Under the pieces are notes generated by a model that was not told the origin of the DNA, ran no database searches, and was given only the letters and a program-made list of their open reading frames with translations. Position numbers and translations under genes: made by a program. Below, one piece after another: positions 25,933 to 34,634 of a stretch of DNA of 64,000 nt. Source of the stretch: Leucobacter sp. UT-8R-CII-1-4. Its GTDB lineage: Bacteria > Actinomycetota > Actinomycetes > Actinomycetales > Microbacteriaceae. The first letter of the stretch is position 1, and every line of letters begins with the position of its first letter. Location: positions 62,001 through 126,000 of the forward strand of contig NZ_JASCRS010000004.1 of assembly GCF_030010235.1 (NCBI RefSeq), in the 5' to 3' direction.

Positions 25933-26772
25933 ATGTGGAGCATGGAGAGCCTGAGACAGAGCTTCAACGAGTGGCACAAGCGGGAAAAAGGCAAGCCCGC
26001 AGCACCAGGTGATTTTCTCGAATCCTACGTGGCCTACAAGTACGACTCGCTCCTGGCTAGACATGCAAGGAACATCGTTGTCACTAAACAGGCCAAAATT
26101 CCTGACATTTTCGGCAATATCTATGACATTGATGTCTTCTTCGAGTATGAAGTTGCCGGAATTAAGCACAGGGTTGCCATTGAATGCAAGGATCACAAAA
26201 GGCCGGTCAACCGTGATGACGTGCTCGCCTTCTGCGGAAAGATCAAAGACATGCCGAGCACTATCGGTGTCTTCGTTTCGGCCAGTGGTTTTCAATCTGG
26301 TGCCCAAAAGTACCTGGACGACCATGGTGTCAAACACATCGGGCCCGATGAATTCTTCAACTTTGGCCGGATTGTGGCTGATCGGTTTCTCGCGCCTTTG
26401 CTTCCCGAAGAGTCTGCAATCGCTCAGCCTTTCTGGGTCATCATGGAAAAGAGAAATGATCGCTTGACTGGATCCTGGGCAAGCATTCCTCCTGCCCTCG
26501 CTGGCTGGGAAGCGAAAACCAAGAGGCAAACGATTCCCTTATTTATGTCGCGACGAGATGCTAAAGAGTTTTGGGCATCTGTTTATGCCGGCGCAGACTC
26601 CTGGTGCATCCGAGGGCTGGAACAGCCTTCGTTGCGAGTCTTTATTGGAGTCGCGAAAGCGAGTGATCTTACCTTTGCGGTTTTCAAGAGCCTGGGGCCT
26701 GCCGAGCAGCCGCAGTTTGAAGTCGAGCCTTACTCTCCACAAGAACTTGAAGAGGAGTTCCTTTTCATCTGA
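25933..26772 (+). CDS. Mrr-like restriction endonuclease family protein
   Basis: A 279-residue protein from ATG 25933 (ATG 25942 is also possible). Residues about 35-125 form a PD-(D/E)XK nuclease fold of the Mrr type: IYDIDVFFEYE carries the metal-binding Asp and VAIECKDHKRPV has the E-x-K pair, followed by the Mrr-like VNRDDVLAFCGKIKDM and GVFVSASGFQSGAQKYLDDHG. The rest of the protein is unique, possibly a target-recognition or signalling domain. Mrr-type enzymes cut modified or foreign DNA. No methyltransferase lies beside it. Its place in an island with an MBL-fold protein and a transposase remnant suggests a defence function. Confidence 0.75.
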   Translation: MWSMESLRQSFNEWHKREKGKPAAPGDFLESYVAYKYDSLLARHARNIVVTKQAKIPDIFGNIYDIDVFFEYEVAGIKHRVAIECKDHKRPVNRDDVLAFCGKIKDMPSTIGVFVSASGFQSGAQKYLDDHGVKHIGPDEFFNFGRIVADRFLAPLLPEESAIAQPFWVIMEKRNDRLTGSWASIPPALAGWEAKTKRQTIPLFMSRRDAKEFWASVYAGADSWCIRGLEQPSLRVFIGVAKASDLTFAVFKSLGPAEQPQFEVEPYSPQELEEEFLFI

Positions 26773-27887
26773 CGCTTACTCCCAAACATGTGCACGGCCA
26801 CGCAACTCGGTGAGCGCGGATAACGCCAAGATTGGTGAGTCAAATGTCTATTGACGTGCCCTGTTAGTCCGAATTGAACCTGAACCTGAACCTGAGCTGC
26901 AGCACTACCCGAACGTCAGATGCTTGATTCGCTCCAAATAGAAGCTCATTTCCTTCACAGTGCACGTGAGTCGACACTCAGTCGACTGCCTGGGTTTGGC
27001 TGGACTTTATGGACGCAACTTTTTCTTCTACGCCTATGGTTGTAGCTACTTCCCGAGGCGAGCGCTGTTTTTTGCGAAACTGGTCGATCATGTTTATGCG
27101 AGTCTGGGCAGGCTTGCCTGGCGGAGCGAATGAAGCTACCTGAATTCACAGTTCATCAGTTCGTAGTCGAAGAGTCCGGTCCCGTTGAACTTGTTTCGAA
27201 ATAGGTTCCAGGAGCCAGACTACATTCACTGTAGTCACGAATGCAGTGCGTATGACTGTCATGTAGGACGTTGGGTGCATGGTCCCTGTTGTGCGCATGC
27301 TTTGATTACGAAATCCAGGTGTTCTGTTGCCACGCACGCTGGGCACCAAGCTGGCTTGTCAATACTCAGGCCTGGAATATCGTCGGTAGAGAGTGCGCTG
27401 GTGGCTCCATGGGGACCCGATCTTTTGCTAGATGTCGCCAGGCGCTTCAGGCAGTTGCTTCTGACGGGTACCTTCCTAGGATCCGTATTCTGTTGTTGCT
27501 ACCACGTTCCCTGCTCCGAGTACAACCAGACATGGTCCAGAACTGTGTCACCCTCGTGCTTTTCTCTAAGTTGTAACCGGCTCAATCTCTAGTGGTCGCC
27601 TCATCAGATGATCGAAGCGGCATGCAATCACGCCGTCACTAGAACTTTCACGCCTATTGTTCAACTTTCGCACGGGAGCAAAGCTGTGGACATCTGAACG
27701 TGGGTACAGCATTGTTGAAGTATTTCTCCGCCACCGCACAGCCACGATGCATGGCAAGAATTTGTCTGGCTTCAAGCTGGGTTTACATTTCAATCTCGGT
27801 AGAGGTCGAGGAAAGGATTACATCTCGGACCCGCGCGGATTCCTCACAATGTTCAGGTCAATCATCAACCAGCAACGAACTACGCGA
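26773..27887. other. Long low-coding stretch with gene decay
   Basis: About 1.1 kb without a gene I can support. Several open frames of 60-190 codons exist on both strands, but they are Cys/His/Ser/Arg-rich and do not look like proteins. One fragment (26978-27091) reads as sensible protein and is listed separately. Direct runs of CTGAACCTGAACCTGA occur at about 26878-26893. The stretch has the feel of decayed insertions between the Mrr-like gene and the nitrilase operon. Confidence 0.5.
26978..27091 (-). pseudogene. Protein-like fragment of 37 codons
   Basis: On the minus strand from ATG 27091 the frame reads MIDQFRKKQRSPREVATTIG and continues GVEEKVASIKSSQTQAVD to TGA 26978-26980. The open frame extends upstream without a start (VASFAPPGKPAQTRIN) to a stop near 27143. 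Composition is far more protein-like than its surroundings. It may be the end of a lost gene. Confidence 0.3.
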
Positions 27888-28700
27888 CTACGCGCCGAGC
27901 GTCGGGTAGTCTTCGGCAGCAAGGCGATCCTCGATGACCGGAAACTCAGCTCTGACCTCTGCCACAAGAGCCGGATCGATATCGACCACCGCGATCTCTT
28001 CCTCGGTTTCAGAGCACTCGTGCACAACGCGACCCCAAGGATCCACGATGCGGCTCGAACCGCCGAGCTCAACCCGCCCCTGTGTGCCGCAAGCATTGAC
28101 CGCGAGCACCCACAACTGGTGCTCTACCGCGCGTGCCTCGGTAAACAAGCGGAAGTGACCGCGCCGCGCCGCGGGCCACGCTGCAGGCACGATGGCTGCT
28201 TGTGCCCCACGCTCGCTGACCTCAAGCCATAGCCTCGGAAAACGCAGGTCGTAACAGGTGGTCGAAGCGGTTGCGCCAAGCGGAGTTTCAACCACGCTCA
28301 GGGTTGTGCCCGGTGTCAGCAATTGTGACTCAAGCGATTCGTATCCGAACACGTGAATCTTGCGATAGACCTGGGCAATCTCGCCGTTCGGGCTCAGCAG
28401 CACTGTGGTGTTGTGCAGCTTACCTTCGGCGTCTCGCTCAATGAAGCTGCCGACATGAATCCAAGCGCCCAGCGCGATCGCAAGTCTGCGGCACATGCTC
28501 ACTGTTGGGCCATCGATCGGTTCCGAAAGCTCTTCGTAGTGTTTAAACGCTAGGTAGCCCGCGCTCCACAGCTCTGGAAGAACAAAAAGCTCAATACCCT
28601 CGTCAGCGCGCGCGAGCAGCATCTGCTCAACACGCTCTATCCGCTCAAGCTGCGACTCCTCGTAGGGGCTGGCCAGCTGTACCAGGGCGACGCGTGTCAC
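27888..28700 (-). CDS. Carbon-nitrogen hydrolase (nitrilase superfamily amidase)
   Basis: A 270-residue enzyme starting at GTG 28700. The nitrilase Glu-Lys-Cys triad is visible: Glu in FVLPELWSAGY (about residue 43), Lys in YRKIHVFGYE (about 113) and Cys in STTCYDLRFPRLW (about 149). It hydrolyses non-peptide amides; by length and motifs it belongs with omega-amidase and carbamoyl hydrolase branches rather than true nitrilases. Its start overlaps the GntR stop by four bases, and it is the last gene of a three-gene operon. Substrate not determined. Confidence 0.88.
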   Translation of the reverse strand: MTRVALVQLASPYEESQLERIERVEQMLLARADEGIELFVLPELWSAGYLAFKHYEELSEPIDGPTVSMCRRLAIALGAWIHVGSFIERDAEGKLHNTTVLLSPNGEIAQVYRKIHVFGYESLESQLLTPGTTLSVVETPLGATASTTCYDLRFPRLWLEVSERGAQAAIVPAAWPAARRGHFRLFTEARAVEHQLWVLAVNACGTQGRVELGGSSRIVDPWGRVVHECSETEEEIAVVDIDPALVAEVRAEFPVIEDRLAAEDYPTLGA

Positions 28701-29383
28701 GACGAGACCTCCGTTGTTCGTTTGTAGCTTTCACTATCTGCGGCAATCGTGCCCTCGCGGTGTGCGCGAATCAACTGCTCAATTTCGCTCGCGGGAGCTT
28801 TCGCCGCGATCCGCTGCAGCAAATGTTCATGCTCTCCGCTGAGCCGTTCAGCGATACTGCCGCGGTATCCCACAACGGATGCGCGTACGGCGGCAACTCG
28901 CTGTTGTCCGCGATCGAGCATTTCACGCAGATGAGTATTTGGGCATGGTGCCCGCAGAATCCCATGAAACTCAAGACTGTTCTTGTTGTAGGCCTGAAAG
29001 TCGCCCGCTGCAAGGGCATCATTCATTCGCACATTCGCCTCGTGCGCAGCCTGCAGTTCTTCCTCGCTCAACAGGGGAGCGGCAAGTGCCACCGCGAGCC
29101 CCTCAAGCACCGCTTCAGTCTGCATGATCTCGCGGTACTTTGCGGTGGTGAGTTCCGCCACCCGCACACCGCGGTGATAGAGAAACTCGACCAAGCCTTC
29201 GCTTTCAAGACGGCGAAGCGCCTCCCTGGTCGGAATCAGGCTGACCCCGGTCTCTTCAGCAATTGCCGCGATGCTCAGCGAAGAGCCGCCAGCAAATGTG
29301 CCGTCAACAATCGCACTCATTACATAGTCATAGACAAATTGGGTTTTGTTTTTGGGCTGGGGGCGAGGATCGGTCATCGTCAC
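28697..29383 (-). CDS. GntR-family regulator (FadR/FCD type)
   Basis: A 228-residue protein from GTG 29383. The N-terminal winged helix has VYDYVMSAIVDGTFAGGSSLSIAAIA (read over residues 18-43), ETGVSLIPTREALRRLESEGLVE and a wing LYHRGVRVAEL. The C-terminal all-helical FCD domain binds a small ligand and often a metal through Asp/His residues (NSLEFHGILRAPCPN; LSGEHEHLLQRI). It lies between two hydrolase genes with GTGA overlaps on both sides, so it is made in step with them and probably controls the operon in response to their substrate or product. Confidence 0.86.
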   Translation of the reverse strand: MTMTDPRPQPKNKTQFVYDYVMSAIVDGTFAGGSSLSIAAIAEETGVSLIPTREALRRLESEGLVEFLYHRGVRVAELTTAKYREIMQTEAVLEGLAVALAAPLLSEEELQAAHEANVRMNDALAAGDFQAYNKNSLEFHGILRAPCPNTHLREMLDRGQQRVAAVRASVVGYRGSIAERLSGEHEHLLQRIAAKAPASEIEQLIRAHREGTIAADSESYKRTTEVSS

Positions 29384-30144
29384 GCGCTCCGCACTTCTGG
29401 CACATGCCGCTCGAGAAAAGCGGTGATGTCGGCGAGCTCGGCTGCACCGATGCCGTGCAGAATTCCGTCGTAGAGGCGCGCTTCAAGCTCGGTGTGCGTC
29501 GGCGCCCACTCAGTGGTGAGCGCAATTCGGTGATCGTCGATGATAGGGTCGAGCACGTCACGACCCCAAAACATTGGTGGGCGAATCTCACGCAGCTTCT
29601 CGTCGCCGTCGAAAGCGCCAGCGCCGACAAACCCTGAGCAATTCACGCCGCATACGAAACGGTCGGGCCGAATCCGCAGCAGCGAAGTGACCATGCAGCC
29701 GCCCTGCGAAAAGCCCATGAGCGCGATGGTGCCAAGGCCAACCTCGCCGGCTGGGCTCCCCACGCTGTGCGCGCGAACACGCGCATCAAGGGTGTCGAGC
29801 CAGGCAAGAGTTGCTAGGGCTGCGGTGTGCGGTCCGCTGCCCTCAAATGATTCCGGATCAGCCTGGGGAAGAGGCAGGCCCTGCGCGCTTAGCGGCAGCT
29901 GCCACCAGGCAAAGCCGTTCACAATCGGTGCGGGAGCTACGAGCGGTGCGCGCGGCGAAGCACAGACAAATCCCTTAGGCAGGTGCCCGGCGAGTTCAAT
30001 GAGGTCACCCTCAAACGATCCGAAACCGTGCATCAACACCAATAGTGGGCGGGTCTGCAACGCGGTGAGCGCGTCTGCCTCGCCTACTCCGCGGCCATCA
30101 ACCGACCAAAGTACGACCCCATCGTCAATACTGACTTCACTCAT
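29380..30144 (-). CDS. Alpha/beta hydrolase (carboxylesterase/phospholipase-like)
   Basis: A 254-residue enzyme from ATG 30144, first gene of the operon. The fold is seen in LLVLMHGFGSFEGDLIELA (oxyanion hole near residue 40), the nucleophile elbow GFSQGG (about 145-150), an Asp in GRDVLDPIIDDH and a final His in LYDGILHGIG, together the Ser-Asp-His triad. It belongs to the short esterase group (Abhydrolase_2, acyl-protein-thioesterase-like). No signal peptide is present. Its stop overlaps the GntR start. It is divergent from pstS across 246 bases. Confidence 0.85.
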   Translation of the reverse strand: MSEVSIDDGVVLWSVDGRGVGEADALTALQTRPLLVLMHGFGSFEGDLIELAGHLPKGFVCASPRAPLVAPAPIVNGFAWWQLPLSAQGLPLPQADPESFEGSGPHTAALATLAWLDTLDARVRAHSVGSPAGEVGLGTIALMGFSQGGCMVTSLLRIRPDRFVCGVNCSGFVGAGAFDGDEKLREIRPPMFWGRDVLDPIIDDHRIALTTEWAPTHTELEARLYDGILHGIGAAELADITAFLERHVPEVRSA

Positions 30145-30259
30145 GCTTCAAGCCTAGTGCCAGGGTGTGAAAGCTGCTCCGCTCCAAAGCTTCGCAGAGG
30201 TAAACGGCAAGGGGTTTTGCGAAACTTGGCGGTTTTATGCCAAAGTGCCTCACTTTTGC

Positions 30260-30300
30260 GAACACTAGTGTTCACACTCGTTCACCTCCCGTTCACCCGC
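30260..30300 (+). promoter_or_regulatory. PHO-box-like direct repeats upstream of pstS
   Basis: GTTCAC occurs at 30270, 30280 and 30291, that is with 10-11 base spacing, matching actinobacterial PhoP boxes (11-bp direct repeats of GTTCACC). A palindrome GAACACTAGTGTTC (30260-30273) runs into the first repeat. The element lies about 90-130 bases before the pstS start and should bind a phosphorylated PhoP/RegX3-type regulator under phosphate limitation. Confidence 0.7.
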
Positions 30301-30390
30301 AGGCAGAAGTCTCTTTACGTGATGAACGTACCTTCGGCTATGTGGGCAATCTCCCACAAAGAATCTCCTACGAAACGGACACGATCTAAC

Positions 30391-31482
30391 GTGAAAACTT
30401 CAGCCACGATCAAGGCCGCCGCAATCGGTGGCATCGCAATTCTCGCGCTTACCTCGTGCGCTGCCAACGAAGGCGCACCGACCGAGAACACCAGCACCTC
30501 GTCACTCACCGGCACGCTCGTTGGTGGCGGCGCATCGTCGCAGGGTTCGGCACAGGAGGCATGGATCGCAGGCTTCCAGACTGCAAACCCAGACGTCACC
30601 GTGAACTACGATCCAGCTGGCTCAGGCGCTGGCCGCGACACCTTCCAGCAGGGTGCAAGCGCATTTGCAGGCAGCGACCGAGCGTTCAAGGTTGACGAAA
30701 TCGCTGCTGGCCCATTCACCGGCTGCGCGACCCCTGACGTTGTTGAGATCCCGGCCTACATCTCGCCGATTGCGATCATCTTCAACCTCGACGGTGTTGA
30801 CTCGCTCGACCTCGACGCTGACACCGTTGCAAAGATCTTCACAGGCCAGATCACCAAGTGGAACGATCCAGCGATCACCGCGCTGAACCCTAACGCGACC
30901 CTGCCAGACCAGGCCATCTCGCCAGTGCACCGTTCGGACAAGTCGGGCACCACCGGCAACTTCACCGACTACCTCGGCGCTGCAGCGCCATCGAGCTGGA
31001 CCGCTGGTTCGGTTGAAGAGTGGCCAACCGAGCTCGGTGGCGAAGCCGCACAGGGCACCTCGGGCGTGGTTGAGGCCGTAACCAACGGTGTTGGCATGAT
31101 CGGTTACGCTGACGCATCACGCGCTGGTGACCTCGGCACTGTTGCGATCAAGGTTGGCGACAAGTTCGTCCCTTACTCGCCAGAGGCTGCAGCTGCAATC
31201 GTTGACGCATCGGAGCTCGAGAGCGACCGCACCGAGCACGACATCGCGATCAAGCTCGACCGCACCAGCACCGAAGCCGGCGTTTACCCAATCGTTCTGG
31301 TCAGCTACCTAATCGGTTGCGAGCAGTACACCGACGCAGCGAACGCTGAGCTCGTAAAGTCATACTTCAGCTACATCGTGAGCGAAGAGGGCCAGAAGGT
31401 TGCCGCTGAGGCAGCGGGCAGCGCGCCAATCTCGGCTGACCTGCGCAGCAAGATCGAACCAGCAATCGCTTCGATCAAGTAA
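30391..31482 (+). CDS. pstS: Phosphate ABC importer, phosphate-binding lipoprotein
   Basis: A 363-residue protein. GTG 30391 is chosen because it gives a compact lipoprotein signal (MKTSATIKAAAIGG, lipobox LTSC); the frame is open to 30157 but those residues are not signal-like. The mature protein has the PstS phosphate-binding segments: GGGASSQGSAQEAWI, DPAGSGAGRDTF, AGSDRAF, PAYISPIAI and HRSDKSGTTGNFTDYL. It captures phosphate outside the membrane and passes it to PstCA. PHO-box-like repeats lie upstream, and a hairpin separates it from pstC. Confidence 0.95.
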   Translation: MKTSATIKAAAIGGIAILALTSCAANEGAPTENTSTSSLTGTLVGGGASSQGSAQEAWIAGFQTANPDVTVNYDPAGSGAGRDTFQQGASAFAGSDRAFKVDEIAAGPFTGCATPDVVEIPAYISPIAIIFNLDGVDSLDLDADTVAKIFTGQITKWNDPAITALNPNATLPDQAISPVHRSDKSGTTGNFTDYLGAAAPSSWTAGSVEEWPTELGGEAAQGTSGVVEAVTNGVGMIGYADASRAGDLGTVAIKVGDKFVPYSPEAAAAIVDASELESDRTEHDIAIKLDRTSTEAGVYPIVLVSYLIGCEQYTDAANAELVKSYFSYIVSEEGQKVAAEAAGSAPISADLRSKIEPAIASIK

Positions 31483-31488
31483 TTTCCG

Positions 31489-31526
31489 GGCTTCGGGTTC
31501 GCCGCCAAGGTGGCGGGCCCGAAGCC
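31489..31526 (+). terminator. Intergenic hairpin between pstS and pstC
   Basis: GGCTTCGGG (31489-31497) pairs with CCCGAAGCC (31518-31526), with CGCC/GGCG inside. It is followed by a pyrimidine-rich tract, TTCTCCTTCC. It may act as a partial terminator or mRNA stabiliser so that the binding protein is made in excess over the permeases. Confidence 0.65.
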
Positions 31527-31573
31527 TTCTCCTTCCTGTTGTAACCCCTCTCATTTTCTGAAGGAAGCACCCT

Positions 31574-32512
31574 GTGACCTCCTCCGCGTCTCCCGCAAGG
31601 CCTGTGCTCAGCCTCGGCGACCGCATCTTCTCACGGTCAGCCGTCTTCGCCGGAAGCATGATCCTCGTCACTCTGGCGGCGGTTGCAATCTTCCTAATCG
31701 TGCAGAGCATGCCCGCATTCGTGGCAACTAACGAGACCGCGTCGCTGCTCCCGGATAACTTTTGGTCATATGTTTGGCCCCTCATTTTTGGTACCGTCTG
31801 GGCTGCGATCCTGGCACTGGTGATTTCCCTGCCACTGGCAATCGGTATTGCGCTGTTCATCTCGCACTATGCACCGCGCAAGGTCTCAGCGGTACTTGGC
31901 TACATCGTCGATCTGCTCGCGGCTGTACCAAGCGTCGTCTTTGGTCTTTGGGGAATCGGTGTGCTGGCTCCCGCGGTACAGCCGGTCTATGTCTGGTTCA
32001 CCGACAACCTCGGCTGGTTCCCACTCTTTGGCGGAGTCGCTTCGGGCACCGGCCGCACCATCTTCACCGCGGCGCTTGTGCTCGGCGTTATGGTGTTGCC
32101 GATTATGACCGCGATCTGCCGCGAAATCTTCCTTCAGGCCCCCGTGCTTCACGAAGAAGCTGCCCTCGCTCTCGGCGCTACTCGCTGGGAGATGATCCGA
32201 ATGGCAGTGCTTCCTTTCGGTCGCCCGGGTATCGTCTCGGCCGCCATGCTCGGCCTCGGCCGCGCGCTCGGTGAGACCATGGCCGTCGCTATGGTGCTCT
32301 CCGCGACCGGCCTAGTCACCTTCAAACTCTTCACGAGTGAGAACCCTTCAACGATCGCCGCGAATATTGCGCTCTCTTTCCCTGAGGCTTACGGCACAAA
32401 CGTGAACGTGCTGATCGCGACCGGTCTGATTCTCTTCATCGTCACCTTCCTCGTCAACGCGCTCGCTCGCTGGATCGTGAGCCGTCGCGCTGAATTCTCA
32501 GGAGCGAACTAA
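31574..32512 (+). CDS. pstC: Phosphate ABC importer, permease PstC
   Basis: A 312-residue membrane protein starting at GTG 31574 after GAAGGAAG. Six main membrane helices follow a cytoplasmic head (MTSSASPARPVLSLGDRIF). The ABC-contact loop is [23 protein letters not shown] (around residues 195-217), with the family EAA motif, and SAAMLGLGRALGETMAVAMV is typical of PstC. It pairs with PstA, four bases downstream. Confidence 0.94.
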   Translation: MTSSASPARPVLSLGDRIFSRSAVFAGSMILVTLAAVAIFLIVQSMPAFVATNETASLLPDNFWSYVWPLIFGTVWAAILALVISLPLAIGIALFISHYAPRKVSAVLGYIVDLLAAVPSVVFGLWGIGVLAPAVQPVYVWFTDNLGWFPLFGGVASGTGRTIFTAALVLGVMVLPIMTAICREIFLQAPVLHEEAALALGATRWEMIRMAVLPFGRPGIVSAAMLGLGRALGETMAVAMVLSATGLVTFKLFTSENPSTIAANIALSFPEAYGTNVNVLIATGLILFIVTFLVNALARWIVSRRAEFSGAN

Positions 32513-32515
32513 CCC

Positions 32516-33595
32516 ATGGCAATCACACTTCGCCCCGTTGCGGCTGGTTCTTCGCTTGCTGGAAACCGCTTGCCCCGCTTCGCCCCGTGGCTGATCCTCG
32601 CCGCAAGCGTCGCGGTATCGGTCGCGCTCTTCGCCCTGCTCTCAGCTGCAAACTCGAGTGACTTCAGCCTCGCTGGTGCTCTCGTTGTTGGTCTGCTGCT
32701 GCACCTAGTGGTAACGACGGTGCTCTCGGCGTCAATCGAGGGTCGACGTCGGGCGGTGGATCGCTTCGTTACGAACTTGGTCACCGGCGCGTTCTTGCTC
32801 GCGATGGTGCCGCTGGTTTCGGTGGCAATCACCGTGGTCACCAACGGTATGGCGCGTATTGATCCGGAGTTCTTCAACTCATCAATGCGTAACGTCACGG
32901 GTGAGGGCGGCGGCGCGCTGCACGCCATGATCGGCACTCTGCTGATTACTCTGGCTGCCACCATCATCTCGGTGCCGCTTGGGCTGCTCACTTCGATCTA
33001 CCTCGTCGAATACGGCCGCGGTCGCCTGGCCAAGATCATTACCTTCTTGGTCGATGTGATGACCGGTATCCCCTCGATTGTGGCCGGCCTCTTCGCCTAC
33101 GCCGCCTTCGCGCTGATTCTTGGTCCGGGTGTGCGAATGGGCATCATCGGTGCCGTGGCCCTTTCAGTGCTCATGATTCCAGTGGTGGTGCGATCCAGCG
33201 AAGAAATGCTGCGTCTGGTGCCGAACGAGTTGCGCGAAGCTTCTTACGCGCTCGGTGTCGCCAAGTGGCTCACGATCATGAAGGTCGTGCTGCCCACTTC
33301 GATTGCGGGTATCACCACGGGCATTATGCTCTCGATTTCTCGTGTGATCGGCGAAACCGCGCCCCTGCTTATCACTGCAGGCTTCACCGCATCGATGAAC
33401 TACAACCTGTTCAACGACCGAATGCAGTCGCTGCCCGTCTACGTGTTCACGCAGTTCGCGAACCAGGGCAATCCGGCATTCGCCTTCCTCGATCGAGCAT
33501 GGGCCGCAGCGCTTGTGCTGATCCTCATCGTGATGGCGATGAACTTGATCGCGCGCTTTGTCGCCGTGAAGTTCTCACCTAAGACGGGCCGATAG
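32516..33595 (+). CDS. pstA: Phosphate ABC importer, permease PstA
   Basis: A 359-residue permease starting at ATG 32516. Two to three N-terminal helices (about 20-95) precede the core domain, longer than in enteric PstA but usual for actinobacteria. Core landmarks are [40 protein letters not shown] (the EAA loop) and [15 protein letters not shown]. It joins PstC to form the phosphate channel. Confidence 0.94.
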   Translation: MAITLRPVAAGSSLAGNRLPRFAPWLILAASVAVSVALFALLSAANSSDFSLAGALVVGLLLHLVVTTVLSASIEGRRRAVDRFVTNLVTGAFLLAMVPLVSVAITVVTNGMARIDPEFFNSSMRNVTGEGGGALHAMIGTLLITLAATIISVPLGLLTSIYLVEYGRGRLAKIITFLVDVMTGIPSIVAGLFAYAAFALILGPGVRMGIIGAVALSVLMIPVVVRSSEEMLRLVPNELREASYALGVAKWLTIMKVVLPTSIAGITTGIMLSISRVIGETAPLLITAGFTASMNYNLFNDRMQSLPVYVFTQFANQGNPAFAFLDRAWAAALVLILIVMAMNLIARFVAVKFSPKTGR

Positions 33596-33668
33596 CGAGG
33601 CGCCCAGCGCGACCCTCGTCGGACTCAACGACTACAGACCCAACAGACTTACGAACGAAAGCACAACA

Positions 33669-34448
33669 TTGTCGAAGCGCATCGAAGTGAACGACCTGAA
33701 CGTCTACTACGGCAACTTCCTCGCCGTGGAAGGTGTTGATATCAACATTGAGCCACGCAGCGTCACGGCCTTCATCGGCCCATCGGGTTGTGGCAAGTCG
33801 ACGTTCCTGCGCACGCTGAACCGCATGCACGAGGTGATTCCTGGCGCACGCGTTGAGGGCGAAGTACTGCTTGACGGCGAGGACCTTTACGGTCCAGGTG
33901 TTGACCCGGTGCTTGTGCGCCGACAGGTCGGCATGGTGTTCCAGCGACCGAACCCGTTCCCAACTATGTCGATCCGCGAGAACGTTTTGGCTGGCGTGAA
34001 GCTGAACAATCGCAAGATCTCTAAGACCGATGCTGACGATCTTGTTGAGAAGTCGTTGCAGGGTGCGAACCTCTGGAACGAGGTCAAGGATCGTCTCGAC
34101 AAGCCGGGCTCTGGTCTTTCGGGTGGTCAGCAGCAGCGTCTGTGCATTGCGCGCGCGATTGCCGTTTCACCTGACGTCCTGCTGATGGATGAGCCCTGCT
34201 CTGCGCTTGACCCAATTTCGACCCTCGCGATTGAGGATCTGATTGACGAGCTGAAGAGCGAGTACACGATCGTGATCGTGACTCACAACATGCAGCAGGC
34301 ATCTCGTGTCTCTGACCGCACTGCGTTCTTCAACATTGCGGGCACTGGGAAGCCAGGAAAGCTGATCGAGTACGACGACACCAAGACGATCTTCTCGACG
34401 CCTTCGGTGAAGGCAACCGAAGACTACGTTTCGGGTCGTTTCGGGTAA
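33669..34448 (+). CDS. pstB: Phosphate ABC importer, ATPase PstB
   Basis: A 259-residue ATPase starting at TTG 33669. It has Walker [10 protein letters not shown] (about 37-45), Q-loop VFQRPNPFP, signature LSGGQQQR, Walker [14 protein letters not shown] and switch His in IVTHNMQQA. The [12 protein letters not shown] sequence is diagnostic of PstB. It powers import and, with PhoU and a SenX3-type kinase, takes part in phosphate signalling; both are encoded in this window. A terminator follows. Confidence 0.95.
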   Translation: MSKRIEVNDLNVYYGNFLAVEGVDINIEPRSVTAFIGPSGCGKSTFLRTLNRMHEVIPGARVEGEVLLDGEDLYGPGVDPVLVRRQVGMVFQRPNPFPTMSIRENVLAGVKLNNRKISKTDADDLVEKSLQGANLWNEVKDRLDKPGSGLSGGQQQRLCIARAIAVSPDVLLMDEPCSALDPISTLAIEDLIDELKSEYTIVIVTHNMQQASRVSDRTAFFNIAGTGKPGKLIEYDDTKTIFSTPSVKATEDYVSGRFG

Positions 34449-34482
34449 GTGGCGATGTTTGGCGCTTCATCGCGCCGCACTG

Positions 34483-34517
34483 AGCGGGAGTCTGCATCAC
34501 GCAGGCTCCCGCTTTTG
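34483..34517 (+). terminator. Intrinsic terminator of the pst operon
   Basis: AGCGGGAGTCTGC (34483-34495) pairs with GCAGGCTCCCGCT (34501-34513), with one G-U pair, around a five-base loop; TTTTG follows. Confidence 0.88.
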
Positions 34518-34634
34518 TGTGTGTTCGCACGACCGGTGCGCCTCGGCTTATATTGGGCCTCGCGCTGGATCAGCACGTCTCACGGGTGCGCGAGGGGCAG
34601 CGCTGCACGCAAGATATCGTGTCGACGAGTGCCC

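Noticed and set aside
27185..27592. Plus-strand open frame of 135 codons
   Set aside because: Very high in Cys, His and Ser with no ribosome site and no motif; it looks like random open sequence in a decayed region.
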